Assembly: GCA_021826485.1 (NCBI GenBank)
Contig: JAKAZX010000250.1
Coordinates: 1 to 6,121, forward strand
From: Pseudomonadota bacterium
GTDB taxonomy: Bacteria > Pseudomonadota > Alphaproteobacteria > Acetobacterales > Acetobacteraceae
Reading direction: 5' to 3'
Length of the DNA: 6,121 nt
The notes beneath the pieces were generated by a model that was not told where the DNA came from, made no database searches, and worked only from the letters and a program-made list of their open reading frames with translations. Of this stretch, positions 1-4,851 are shown piece by piece. The position numbers were made by a program, and so were the translations under genes. Each line of letters starts with the position of its first letter. Position 1 is the stretch's first letter.

Positions 1-339
1 CGGGGCGGCGCCGTCCAGGCGGAACACGCGCCGCTCGGCCGGCCCCTCGGGCGGGGAGCCGGTGCCGATGTCGAGCGGGCCGGCCGGCGTCTCCAGCCGC
101 GCCGCGACCGCCCAGGTGCCGGCGGCGCCGGGGCCGCGCCGCGCCAGTTCGCCCAGCCGCGCGCCGCGCAGGCCGCGGCCGGGCACCAGCAGCGACACCG
201 CCTCCAGCAGATTGGTCTTGCCGCTGCCATTCGGGCCGTGCAGCACCGCCAGATGCCCGGCCGGCCGCCAGGTCAGCGTCGCGTAGTTGCGGAAATCCGT
301 GAGCGTCAGCCGCGCGAGGCGCAGTCCGGGCGCCGGCAC
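1..339 (-). CDS. recF: RecF, DNA replication/repair ATPase, N-terminal 113 codons (partial)
   Basis: This is the start of RecF, an SMC-like ABC ATPase that loads RecA at single-strand gaps with RecO and RecR. The gene is cut by the left edge of the window, and the 113 visible codons are open throughout. The N-terminal beta strand and RecF signature are present (LRLARLTLTDFRNY, residues 6-19), followed by Walker A GPNGSGKT at residues 35-42, then the NLLEAVSLLVPGRGLR helix and loop typical of the family. The signature motif and Walker B lie outside the window. I chose a GTG start at 337-339: it is in frame with the conserved region, and the ATG at 339-341 is in another frame that soon stops. 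The start lies two bases after the dnaN stop with no clear Shine-Dalgarno, so translation is probably coupled to dnaN. Identification is secure; the exact start is less so. Confidence 0.93.
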   Translation of the reverse strand, partial: MPAPGLRLARLTLTDFRNYATLTWRPAGHLAVLHGPNGSGKTNLLEAVSLLVPGRGLRGARLGELARRGPGAAGTWAVAARLETPAGPLDIGTGSPPEGPAERRVFRLDGAAP

Positions 340-341
340 AT

Positions 342-1466
342 TCAGACGCGCATCGGCATCAGCACATACAGGGCGCTGGCGTCGCTGGCATCGCGCACCA
401 CCGTCGGCGCGGCGCCGTCGGAAAAGCGGAACTCCACGTCGCCCGCCACCTGGTCGGTGATGTCGTTGAGGTAGCGCGCCTGGAAGCCGATCTCCAGCGG
501 TGCCGCGTCATACTGCACGCGCTCGTTGTCCAGCTCCTCGGTCGCCGTGCCCTGCTCGGGGCTGGAGGCGGACAGCGTCAGCAGGTTGCGGCCCAGCGCC
601 AGCTTGACCGGGCGGGAGCGTTCCGCCGAGATCGCCGCGACCCGGCCCACCGCCTCGGCGAAGTCCTTCTTGCCGACGCGCAGCACCTTGTCGTTGTCGC
701 GCGGGATGACGCGCTCGTATTCGGGGAAAGTGCCGTCGATCAGCTTGCTGGTCAGCGTCACCGCGCCGGCGCGGAACTGGATGCGGGTGTCGGACAGCGC
801 GATGTCCACATCGCCGCTCACCTCGTCGAGCAGCTTGCGCAGCTCGGCCACCGTCTTGCGCGGCACGATCACGCCGGGCATGCCGCCGGCGCCCTCGGGC
901 AGCGGCTCCTCGACGCGGGCGAGGCGATGGCCGTCGGTGGCGACCGCGCGCAGCACCTTCACCCCCTCGCTCTCGGTCGCATGGAGGAAGATGCCGTTCA
1001 GATAGTACCGCGTCTCCTCGGTGGAGATGGCGAAGCGGGTGCGGTCGATCAGGCCGCGCAAATGCTGCGCGTTGAGCGCGAAGCGGTAGGGCAGGCTGCC
1101 GGCGGTCATGGAGGGGAAGTCGTCGGTCGGCAGCACCACCAGGCTGGTGGCGTAGCGCCCCGCCCGCAGCGCCAGCGGCGCGTCGCCGCCGGCATGCTCC
1201 AACTGCACTTCCGCCCCTTCGGGCAGCTTGCGGACGATCTCGTACAGCGTCGCCGCCGGGGCGGTGCAGGCGCCGTCGGTCAGGCTGGTGGCCGGCACCT
1301 CCTCCACCACCGCGATCTCCATATCGGTCGCGGTCAGCGTCAGCCGCACGTCGCGCGCCTCGATCTTCACGTTGGCCAGGATCGGGATGGTGTTGCGCTT
1401 CTCCACCACGCTCTGGACATGCGCCAGCGCCTTGAGCAGCGACGCCCGGTCGGCCTTGATCTTCAT
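342..1466 (-). CDS. dnaN: DNA polymerase III subunit beta (sliding clamp)
   Basis: The product is a 374-residue beta clamp. It dimerises into a ring around DNA and tethers Pol III and other polymerases and repair enzymes; the E. coli protein has 366 residues. Three similar clamp domains fit the length (about 1-125, 126-250 and 251-374). The N-terminus MKIKADRASLLKALAHVQ, followed by EKRNTIPILANV, is the usual family opening. The C-terminus YVLMPMRV matches the conserved end that forms part of the partner-binding cleft (MPMRL in E. coli). The ATG at 1464-1466 is the only sensible start; a GTGAGGA stretch about 11 bases upstream may be the ribosome binding site, though the spacing is a little long. 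dnaN lies 102 bp after dnaA and two bases before recF, so it is probably co-transcribed with both. A weak promoter candidate of its own lies in the gap. Nothing is truncated or missing. Confidence 0.98.
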   Translation of the reverse strand: MKIKADRASLLKALAHVQSVVEKRNTIPILANVKIEARDVRLTLTATDMEIAVVEEVPATSLTDGACTAPAATLYEIVRKLPEGAEVQLEHAGGDAPLALRAGRYATSLVVLPTDDFPSMTAGSLPYRFALNAQHLRGLIDRTRFAISTEETRYYLNGIFLHATESEGVKVLRAVATDGHRLARVEEPLPEGAGGMPGVIVPRKTVAELRKLLDEVSGDVDIALSDTRIQFRAGAVTLTSKLIDGTFPEYERVIPRDNDKVLRVGKKDFAEAVGRVAAISAERSRPVKLALGRNLLTLSASSPEQGTATEELDNERVQYDAAPLEIGFQARYLNDITDQVAGDVEFRFSDGAAPTVVRDASDASALYVLMPMRV

Positions 1467-1568
1467 AGCTGCGGCATCCTCACTGGGCCGGCCCCTTCCG
1501 GCGCGCCGAATCGCGGGCCGGACAGTGTAGCAACGGGCCGCCGCGCCGCAAGCGGCCTGCCGACCGTT
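1467..1568 (-). promoter_or_regulatory. dnaA-dnaN intergenic gap with a weak promoter candidate
   Basis: This 102-bp gap separates the dnaA stop from the dnaN start. On the - strand, TTGCGG (1546-1551) and TACACT (1524-1529) are separated by 16 bases, giving a sigma70-like candidate that could supply extra dnaN transcript. A 6-bp inverted repeat, GGCCGC at 1536-1541 and GCGGCC at 1552-1557 with a 10-base loop, overlaps the candidate -35; it has no U tract and is not a convincing terminator. One GANTC site (1508-1512), the target of CcrM-type methyltransferases in many alphaproteobacteria, also lies here, but a single site may be chance. The promoter call is inference from weak consensus matches. 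Confidence 0.3.
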
Positions 1569-2984
1569 TCAGCTTTCCAGCATGCGCCGGAGCAGCTCCA
1601 CGTCCTCGGCGAAGGCGGCGTCGCGGGCCATCAGGTCGGCCACGCGCTGCACCGCGTGCATCACCGTGGTATGGTCACGGTTGCCGAACTTCCGCCCGAT
1701 CTCGGGCAGCGAGCGGCTGGTGAGCTGCTTGGCCAGGAACATCGCCACCTGCCGCGGCCGCGCCACCGCCCGCGCCCGCCGGGCGGAGGACATGTCGGTC
1801 AGCCGGATGTTCCAGTGCTCGGCGACGCGCTTCTGGATCTCCTCGATGGTCACGCGGCGGTCGTGCGCCTTGAGGATGTCGTGCAGCACCTCCTGCGTGG
1901 TTTCCAGCGTGATGGCGCGGCCGAACAGGTTGGCGTGCGCGATCAGCCGGTTCAGCGCGCCTTCCAGCTCGCGCACGTTGGAGGTGATCTTGTGCGCCAG
2001 GAACTCGATCACCTTCGGCGGCACCGGCACGCCGGCGCGCGCCGCCTTCGCATCCAGGATGGAGATGCGCAGCTCATACGTCGTCGCGTGCAGGTCGGCC
2101 ACCATGCCGCAGCCGAGCCGGGTGCGCACCCGGTCCTCCAGCCCCGACAGGTCGGATGGCGACTTGTCCGCCGACACCACGATCTGCTTGCCGGCATCGA
2201 CCAGCGCGTTGAAGGTGTGGAAGAATTCTTCCTGCGTCGCGTCCTTGCCGATCAGGAACTGCAGATCGTCGATCATCAGCACATCGACGCTGCGGAGCTG
2301 CTCCTTGAACTCCATCGTCGCCTGGCTGCGGATCGCGGCGATGAAGCGGTACATGAACCGCTCGGCCGACATGTAGGCCACCGAAGCCGGGCGGTTGCGC
2401 CGCGCCGCCTCGCCGTGGCCGGTCAGTTCCCAGGCGACGGCGTGCATCAGATGCGTCTTGCCGAGCCCGACGCCGCCGTACAGGAACAGCGGGTTGAACC
2501 CGGTGGAGGCCGGCTGCTCGGCCACCCGGCGGGCACAGGCATAGGCGAACTCGTTGGGCTTGCCGACGACGAAACTCTCGAAGGTGAAGCGCGGGTCCAG
2601 CGCCGCTTCGCCGCCGCGCTCGGCCGGCGGCGCGCCCGCCGGTTCCGGCCCGGCAACCACCGCGGCGGCGGCCGGCGGCGCGGCGGCCGCCGCTTCCTCG
2701 GCCTCGGCGGTGCCGCCGCCGACGCGGATATCGACGCGGCGGATGCGCCGGTTCTCCGCCTGCCACAGCGCGCTCAGCCGGTCGCCGTAATGGCTGCGCA
2801 CCCAGTCGCGCAGGAAGCGCGTGGGCAGCCGCACCGTCACCTCGTCGCCGTCGATGCCGACCAGCGACATCTGGCGCAGCCAGGTGCGGTATTCCACGTC
2901 GCCCACTTCGGTCTGCAGCCGCCCACGCACCCGCGCCCACTGCGCGGCAAGCTGCATGTCGTCGCGGCCCTGATGCTCGCTCAT
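1569..2984 (-). CDS. dnaA: Chromosomal replication initiator DnaA
   Basis: DnaA is the AAA+ ATPase that binds DnaA boxes, melts the origin and recruits the helicase. With the chosen start it has 471 residues, normal for the family. Domain I is about 10-88 (VEYRTWLRQ). The domain II linker at about 89-130 is low-complexity and rich in Ala, Pro and Gly. Domain III carries Walker A GGVGLGKT (170-177), Walker B VLMIDD (235-240) and the box VII arginine region LEDRVRTRLGCGM (282-294). Domain IV has the RPRQVAMFLAKQLTSRSLPE helices and the signature DHTTVMHA (437-444). I prefer the ATG at 2982-2984 because AAGGGGG sits about four bases upstream. An in-frame GTG at 3000-3002 would add six residues (MREGGG) and would place that purine run inside the gene. 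The gene follows rpsT and precedes dnaN. No DnaA-box cluster is seen beside it, so the origin is probably elsewhere. Confidence 0.98.
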   Translation of the reverse strand: MSEHQGRDDMQLAAQWARVRGRLQTEVGDVEYRTWLRQMSLVGIDGDEVTVRLPTRFLRDWVRSHYGDRLSALWQAENRRIRRVDIRVGGGTAEAEEAAAAAPPAAAAVVAGPEPAGAPPAERGGEAALDPRFTFESFVVGKPNEFAYACARRVAEQPASTGFNPLFLYGGVGLGKTHLMHAVAWELTGHGEAARRNRPASVAYMSAERFMYRFIAAIRSQATMEFKEQLRSVDVLMIDDLQFLIGKDATQEEFFHTFNALVDAGKQIVVSADKSPSDLSGLEDRVRTRLGCGMVADLHATTYELRISILDAKAARAGVPVPPKVIEFLAHKITSNVRELEGALNRLIAHANLFGRAITLETTQEVLHDILKAHDRRVTIEEIQKRVAEHWNIRLTDMSSARRARAVARPRQVAMFLAKQLTSRSLPEIGRKFGNRDHTTVMHAVQRVADLMARDAAFAEDVELLRRMLES

Positions 2985-3140
2985 GCCGCCCCCTTCACGC
3001 ACGCCCCCCTCCGCACCGCATGCCGCACTCCCCCACCTTGCGCGGTCTTCTCGGGAACCGCCCTGTTGGCGCCGCGCGCGACGCCCAGGAATACTCTCAA
3101 CGCTGCATGGAACGGCCGCGTTGCGCCGCCAGTCCAGTAA

Positions 3141-3169
3141 TGATTAATCCTGAACACGGGGACAGGCAA
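3141..3169 (-). promoter_or_regulatory. Candidate dnaA promoter (weak)
   Basis: On the - strand, TTGCCT (3164-3169) and TAATCA (3141-3146) are separated by 17 bases, inside the AT-rich part of the gap and about 157 bp upstream of the dnaA start. The -35 is fair but the -10 is poor; an overlapping ATTAAT at 3143-3148 matches better but leaves a spacer of only 15. It is the best candidate I found by eye. Other placements within 3060-3230 are possible. Confidence 0.25.
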
Positions 3170-3227
3170 TCGGATTTTCGGAGCGCCCGACAACGACAAA
3201 TCGTGACACAGTATTGATGCGACACGA

Positions 3228-3253
3228 ACTCCCCGCATATTCGGGCGGGGAGT
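3228..3253. repeat. Perfect 9-bp inverted repeat upstream of dnaA
   Basis: ACTCCCCGC at 3228-3236 and GCGGGGAGT at 3245-3253 are exact reverse complements separated by 8 bases (ATATTCGG). Pairing can continue outward, CGA (3225-3227) with TCG (3256-3258), across a two-base bulge. Neither strand has a U tract after the stem. It may be an operator for the dnaA promoter region, or a third hairpin in the rpsT 3' region; the sequence alone does not decide. Confidence 0.6.
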
Positions 3254-3272
3254 ATTCGTTACGGACTATACT

Positions 3273-3299
3273 ATGCCGGCCTGGACACACGGCCGGCAT
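3273..3299 (-). terminator. Second hairpin downstream of rpsT (possible terminator, no U tract)
   Basis: ATGCCGGCC (3273-3281) and GGCCGGCAT (3291-3299) form a perfect 9-bp stem with a 9-base loop, 33 bases past the rpsT stop. The sequence after it on the - strand is AGTATAGTCC, not a U run, so it is not a classic intrinsic terminator. It may end or protect the rpsT transcript together with the hairpin before it. Confidence 0.4.
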
Positions 3300-3307
3300 C
3301 CTCCAGC

Positions 3308-3326
3308 CCGGCGCCGGTGGCGCCGG
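3308..3326 (-). terminator. First hairpin downstream of rpsT (possible terminator, no U tract)
   Basis: CCGGCGCC (3308-3315) and GGCGCCGG (3319-3326) form a perfect 8-bp all-GC stem with a 3-base loop, starting six bases after the rpsT stop codon. No U tract follows. With the next hairpin it makes a tandem structure that probably terminates transcription or stabilises the 3' end of the short, abundant rpsT mRNA. Confidence 0.45.
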
Positions 3327-3332
3327 ACCGGC

Positions 3333-3602
3333 TCAGGCGGTGGGCAGGGCCTTGATGCGGGCCGACAGGCGGGACAGCTTGCGCGCCACGGTGTTGTCGT
3401 GGATCACGCCCTTGCCGGCGGCGCGCTGCATTTCCGGCTGCGCGGTGCGCAGCGCTTCCGCGGCCGCGGTGCGGTCGCCGCCGGCAATGGCGGCCTCGAC
3501 CTTCTTGATGAAGGTGCGCATGCGCGCCTTGCGCGCCTGATTGCGCTCGGTGCGGCGTTCGGTCTGGCGGATGCGCTTCCGCGCGGATGCGTTGTTAGCC
3601 AT
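3333..3602 (-). CDS. rpsT: 30S ribosomal protein S20
   Basis: The 89-residue product is S20, a primary binder of 16S rRNA in the small ribosomal subunit; the usual length is about 85-90. It is strongly basic. The opening MANNASARKRIRQTERR and the middle motif GKGVIHDNTVARKLSRLSAR (the family's KGxIHxNxAxRKxSRL) identify it clearly, and the protein is expected to be a long three-helix bundle. The ATG at 3600-3602 is preceded by GAAGAGAA a few bases upstream, a reasonable ribosome binding site. The gene has its own good promoter in the 117-bp gap after the hydratase gene and two strong hairpins just past its stop, so it is probably a short, separately transcribed unit. In E. coli S20 represses its own translation; here a small leader hairpin (GGGAC at 3641-3645 with GTCCC at 3654-3658) could be looked at in that light, but this is inference. 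Confidence 0.97.
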   Translation of the reverse strand: MANNASARKRIRQTERRTERNQARKARMRTFIKKVEAAIAGGDRTAAAEALRTAQPEMQRAAGKGVIHDNTVARKLSRLSARIKALPTA

Positions 3603-3680
3603 TGGTTCTCTTCAAAACAGCGGCGGATGGAACCGGGCGCGGGACGCAGCACGGTCCCCGGCCGGCGGACAAGAGCGGAT

Positions 3681-3709
3681 GTGATAAGCACACCCGCCCG
3701 GCGAGTCAA
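3681..3709 (-). promoter_or_regulatory. rpsT promoter (sigma70-like)
   Basis: On the - strand, TTGACT (3704-3709) and TATCAC (3681-3686) have an ideal 17-base spacer. The -35 matches consensus at five of six bases and the -10 at four of six. Transcription would start near 3674, leaving a leader of about 70 bases before rpsT. The promoter lies between the hydratase stop (3720) and rpsT, where an independent promoter for a ribosomal protein gene is expected. Confidence 0.6.
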
Positions 3710-3719
3710 GGAAGCGGGG

Positions 3720-4499
3720 TCAGCGCCCGCCGAAGCTCGGCTTGCGCTTCTCCACGAAGGCAGCCATGCCCTCGCGCTGGTCGGCAGTGCCGAACAGCGA
3801 CAGGAACAGCGCGCGCTCGGCGCGCACGCCCTCGGCCAGCGTGGTCTCGAACGCGCGGTTCACCGATTGCTTGGCCAGCGCGACCGCAACCGGCGACAGC
3901 GTGGCGATGCGCGCGGCGATCTTGATCGCCTCGGCAACCAGCGTGTCGGCGGGAAAGATGCGCGCCACCAGGTTGCACCGCTCCGCCTCCGCCGCGTCCA
4001 TCATGCGGCCGGTCAGCACCATGTCCATCGCCTTCGCCTTGCCGACCGCGCGGGTCAGTCGCTGGGTGCCGCCGGCGCCGGGGATCACGCCGAGATTGAT
4101 CTCCGGCTGGCCGAACTTCGCGTTTTCGGCGGCGACGATGATGTCGCACATCATCGCCAGCTCGCAGCCACCGCCCAGCGCGAACCCGGCGACCGCCGCG
4201 ACCACCGGCTTGCGCATGCCCAGGATGCGTTCCCAGCGCCGGCCGATCCAGTCGTTGTCCAGCACCTCCGGATAGGTCCGGTCCTTCATTTCCTTGATGT
4301 CGGCGCCGGCTGCGAAGGCTTTTTCCGAGCCGGTGAGAACGACGGCGCCGATGCCCTTGTCCGCTTCGAACGCGGCGAGCTGCTCGCCCATCTCCTCCAT
4401 CAACTGGTCGCACAGCGCGTTCAGCGCCTGCGGCCGGTTGAGACGGATCAGGCCGACCCGGTCATGCGTCTCCACCTGGATCGTTTCGTATCCAGCCAT
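3720..4499 (-). CDS. Enoyl-CoA hydratase (crotonase family)
   Basis: The 259-residue product is a crotonase-fold enzyme, most likely hydrating trans-2-enoyl-CoA to 3-hydroxyacyl-CoA in fatty acid or amino acid degradation. Both catalytic glutamates of true hydratases are present: E113 in ALGGGCEL and E133 in FGQPEI, 20 residues apart as in rat mitochondrial hydratase (E144/E164). The oxyanion-hole segment KAFAAGADIKEM (about 61-71) is also intact, as are NRPQALNAL near the N-terminus and GAGGTQRL after the second Glu. I chose the ATG at 4497-4499 because GAGGGAG lies seven bases upstream; the ATG at 4503-4505 is nearly in contact with that motif and would add only Met-Pro. A 6-bp GC hairpin (4516-4531) sits just 5' of the ribosome binding site. 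No clear promoter was found. Exact substrate range cannot be read from sequence, so no symbol is given. Confidence 0.95.
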   Translation of the reverse strand: MAGYETIQVETHDRVGLIRLNRPQALNALCDQLMEEMGEQLAAFEADKGIGAVVLTGSEKAFAAGADIKEMKDRTYPEVLDNDWIGRRWERILGMRKPVVAAVAGFALGGGCELAMMCDIIVAAENAKFGQPEINLGVIPGAGGTQRLTRAVGKAKAMDMVLTGRMMDAAEAERCNLVARIFPADTLVAEAIKIAARIATLSPVAVALAKQSVNRAFETTLAEGVRAERALFLSLFGTADQREGMAAFVEKRKPSFGGR

Positions 4500-4515
4500 C
4501 GGCATTCTCCCTCGC

Positions 4516-4531
4516 CCGGGCGCACGCCCGG
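4516..4531 (-). promoter_or_regulatory. Hairpin adjoining the hydratase ribosome binding site
   Basis: CCGGGC and GCCCGG form a 6-bp stem with a 4-base loop that ends three bases before the GAGGGAG ribosome binding site (4506-4512). It could influence translation or transcript stability. It could also be a chance structure in GC-rich DNA. Confidence 0.3.
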
Positions 4532-4563
4532 TGCGGCGTTCAGCGACATGTCGGGCATCGTGC

Positions 4564-4681
4564 CGTCATTGCGAGCGCAGCGAAGAAATCCAGACACCTG
4601 CCAGCGCCGTCACGCATCGGTTGCCCGTGCGACTGGCCCGGCCGCCTGGATTGCTTCGTCGCGACGCTCCTCGCAACGACG
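4564..4681. repeat. Dispersed palindromic repeat, pair 1 (inverted copies)
   Basis: The left copy (4564-4593) begins CGTCATTGCGAG and ends AATCCAG. The right copy (4646-4681) is in opposite orientation, beginning CTGGATTGCTTCG and ending CTCGCAACGACG. The outer 12 bases pair at 11 positions, the inner AATCCAG/CTGGATT pairs perfectly, and CGAAG/CTTCG pairs between them; the right copy carries about six extra bases in its centre. Similarity of the right copy to the 4718 copy extends past the core (to about 4636). From memory, this repeat type is widespread between genes in alphaproteobacteria; the genome copy number cannot be seen here. Confidence 0.85.
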
Positions 4682-4717
4682 GCGGACATAGCTGCGTCCG
4701 TACCGCACGCCCCAACC

Positions 4718-4808
4718 CGTCATTGCGAGCGCAGCGAAGCAATCCAGGCAGCCGGGCATGGTGCACGAATGGCCGGGCACCGTGCCTGCTCCGCTCCCCG
4801 CAATGACG
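4718..4808. repeat. Dispersed palindromic repeat, pair 2 (inverted copies, one degenerate)
   Basis: The left copy (4718-4747) matches the 4564-4593 copy at 29 of 30 bases, the one difference being C at 4740 against A at 4586. The right copy (about 4787-4808) is degenerate and shortened, but its last 10 bases, CGCAATGACG, pair perfectly with the first 10 of the left copy. Inside, CAGGCA (4745-4750) pairs with TGCCTG (4783-4788), so the whole 91 bp can fold as one long imperfect hairpin. GCCGGGCA is repeated directly in the loop region (4751-4758 and 4772-4779). The right end directly abuts the A5/U5 tract of the mutM terminator. Confidence 0.85.
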
Positions 4809-4851
4809 AAAAACCGGCCCGCGCATACTAGCTACCGCTGCGTGCGCGGGC
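4809..4851 (-). terminator. Intrinsic terminator overlapping the mutM 3' end
   Basis: Read on the - strand, GCCCGCGCA (4843-4851) and TGCGCGGGC (4817-4825) form a perfect 9-bp stem with a 17-base loop, followed by CGG and then five U residues (4809-4813). The upstream arm lies within the last mutM codons and the TAG stop sits in the loop. The loop is long and the U tract short, so strength is uncertain, but stem, U tract and position all fit the end of mutM. Confidence 0.55.

Larger units (their letters stand above)
2985..3332. other. rpsT-dnaA intergenic region (348 bp)
   Basis: This non-coding spacer lies between the rpsT stop and the dnaA start. Its part near rpsT (3228-3326) holds three perfect inverted repeats, listed separately. 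The middle (about 3135-3275) is clearly more AT-rich than the surroundings and is the natural place for the dnaA promoter. The part next to dnaA (about 2985-3060) is, on the - strand, a purine-rich leader with several G runs ending in the dnaA ribosome binding site. The hexamer AGTATT occurs at 3210-3215 and 3251-3256, and inverted at 3090-3095. I see no match to TTATCCACA-like DnaA boxes, no CtrA-type TTAA-N7-TTAA site and no RNA gene. A short open frame read from 3238 into the dnaA start region looks like a GC-rich artefact. Confidence 0.7.
4500..4831. other. mutM-hydratase intergenic region filled by palindromic repeats (332 bp)
   Basis: No gene is seen in this gap. From 4564 to 4808 it consists largely of two inverted pairs of one dispersed repeat, described separately. 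The right end holds the U tract of the mutM terminator. The left end carries the ribosome binding site of the hydratase gene and a GC hairpin (CCGGGC 4516-4521, GCCCGG 4526-4531, loop GCAC). An open frame runs from the mutM region through the repeats on the - strand, but it lies in a shadow frame of mutM and is not credible as a gene. Confidence 0.75.

Noticed and set aside
2985..3002. An upstream GTG start for dnaA adding six residues
   Set aside because: The added MREGGG is encoded by the purine run that serves as a good ribosome binding site for the ATG at 2984.
927..3140. A 737-codon open frame on the + strand, antisense to dnaN and dnaA
   Set aside because: It lies opposite two certain genes, its translation is biased to His, Arg, Gln and Ala as expected from the reverse of GC-rich codons, and it shows no domain. 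Stop codons are rare in such frames at about 70% GC.
2981..3238. An 85-codon - strand open frame just upstream of dnaA
   Set aside because: It overlaps the dnaA start, has no recognisable features, and spans the region that must hold the dnaA promoter and leader. I cannot exclude a leader peptide but see no support.
3060..3270. Chromosomal origin (oriC) in the AT-richer rpsT-dnaA gap
   Set aside because: No DnaA-box cluster and no repeated AT-rich unwinding element; the lower GC is explained by a promoter region.
3267..3272. TATACT on the + strand as a -10 element
   Set aside because: No acceptable -35 at 16-18 bases and no + strand gene downstream; the overlapping - strand TATAGT also lacks a -35.
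3273..4691. A 472-codon + strand open frame opposite rpsT and the hydratase gene
   Set aside because: Same antisense artefact: no recognisable motif, composition set by the opposite-strand codons, and it runs into the repeat region.
4564..4808. CRISPR array or insertion sequence for the repeat cluster
   Set aside because: Copies alternate in orientation, spacing is irregular, and there is no transposase gene or target duplication; it fits a dispersed palindromic element.
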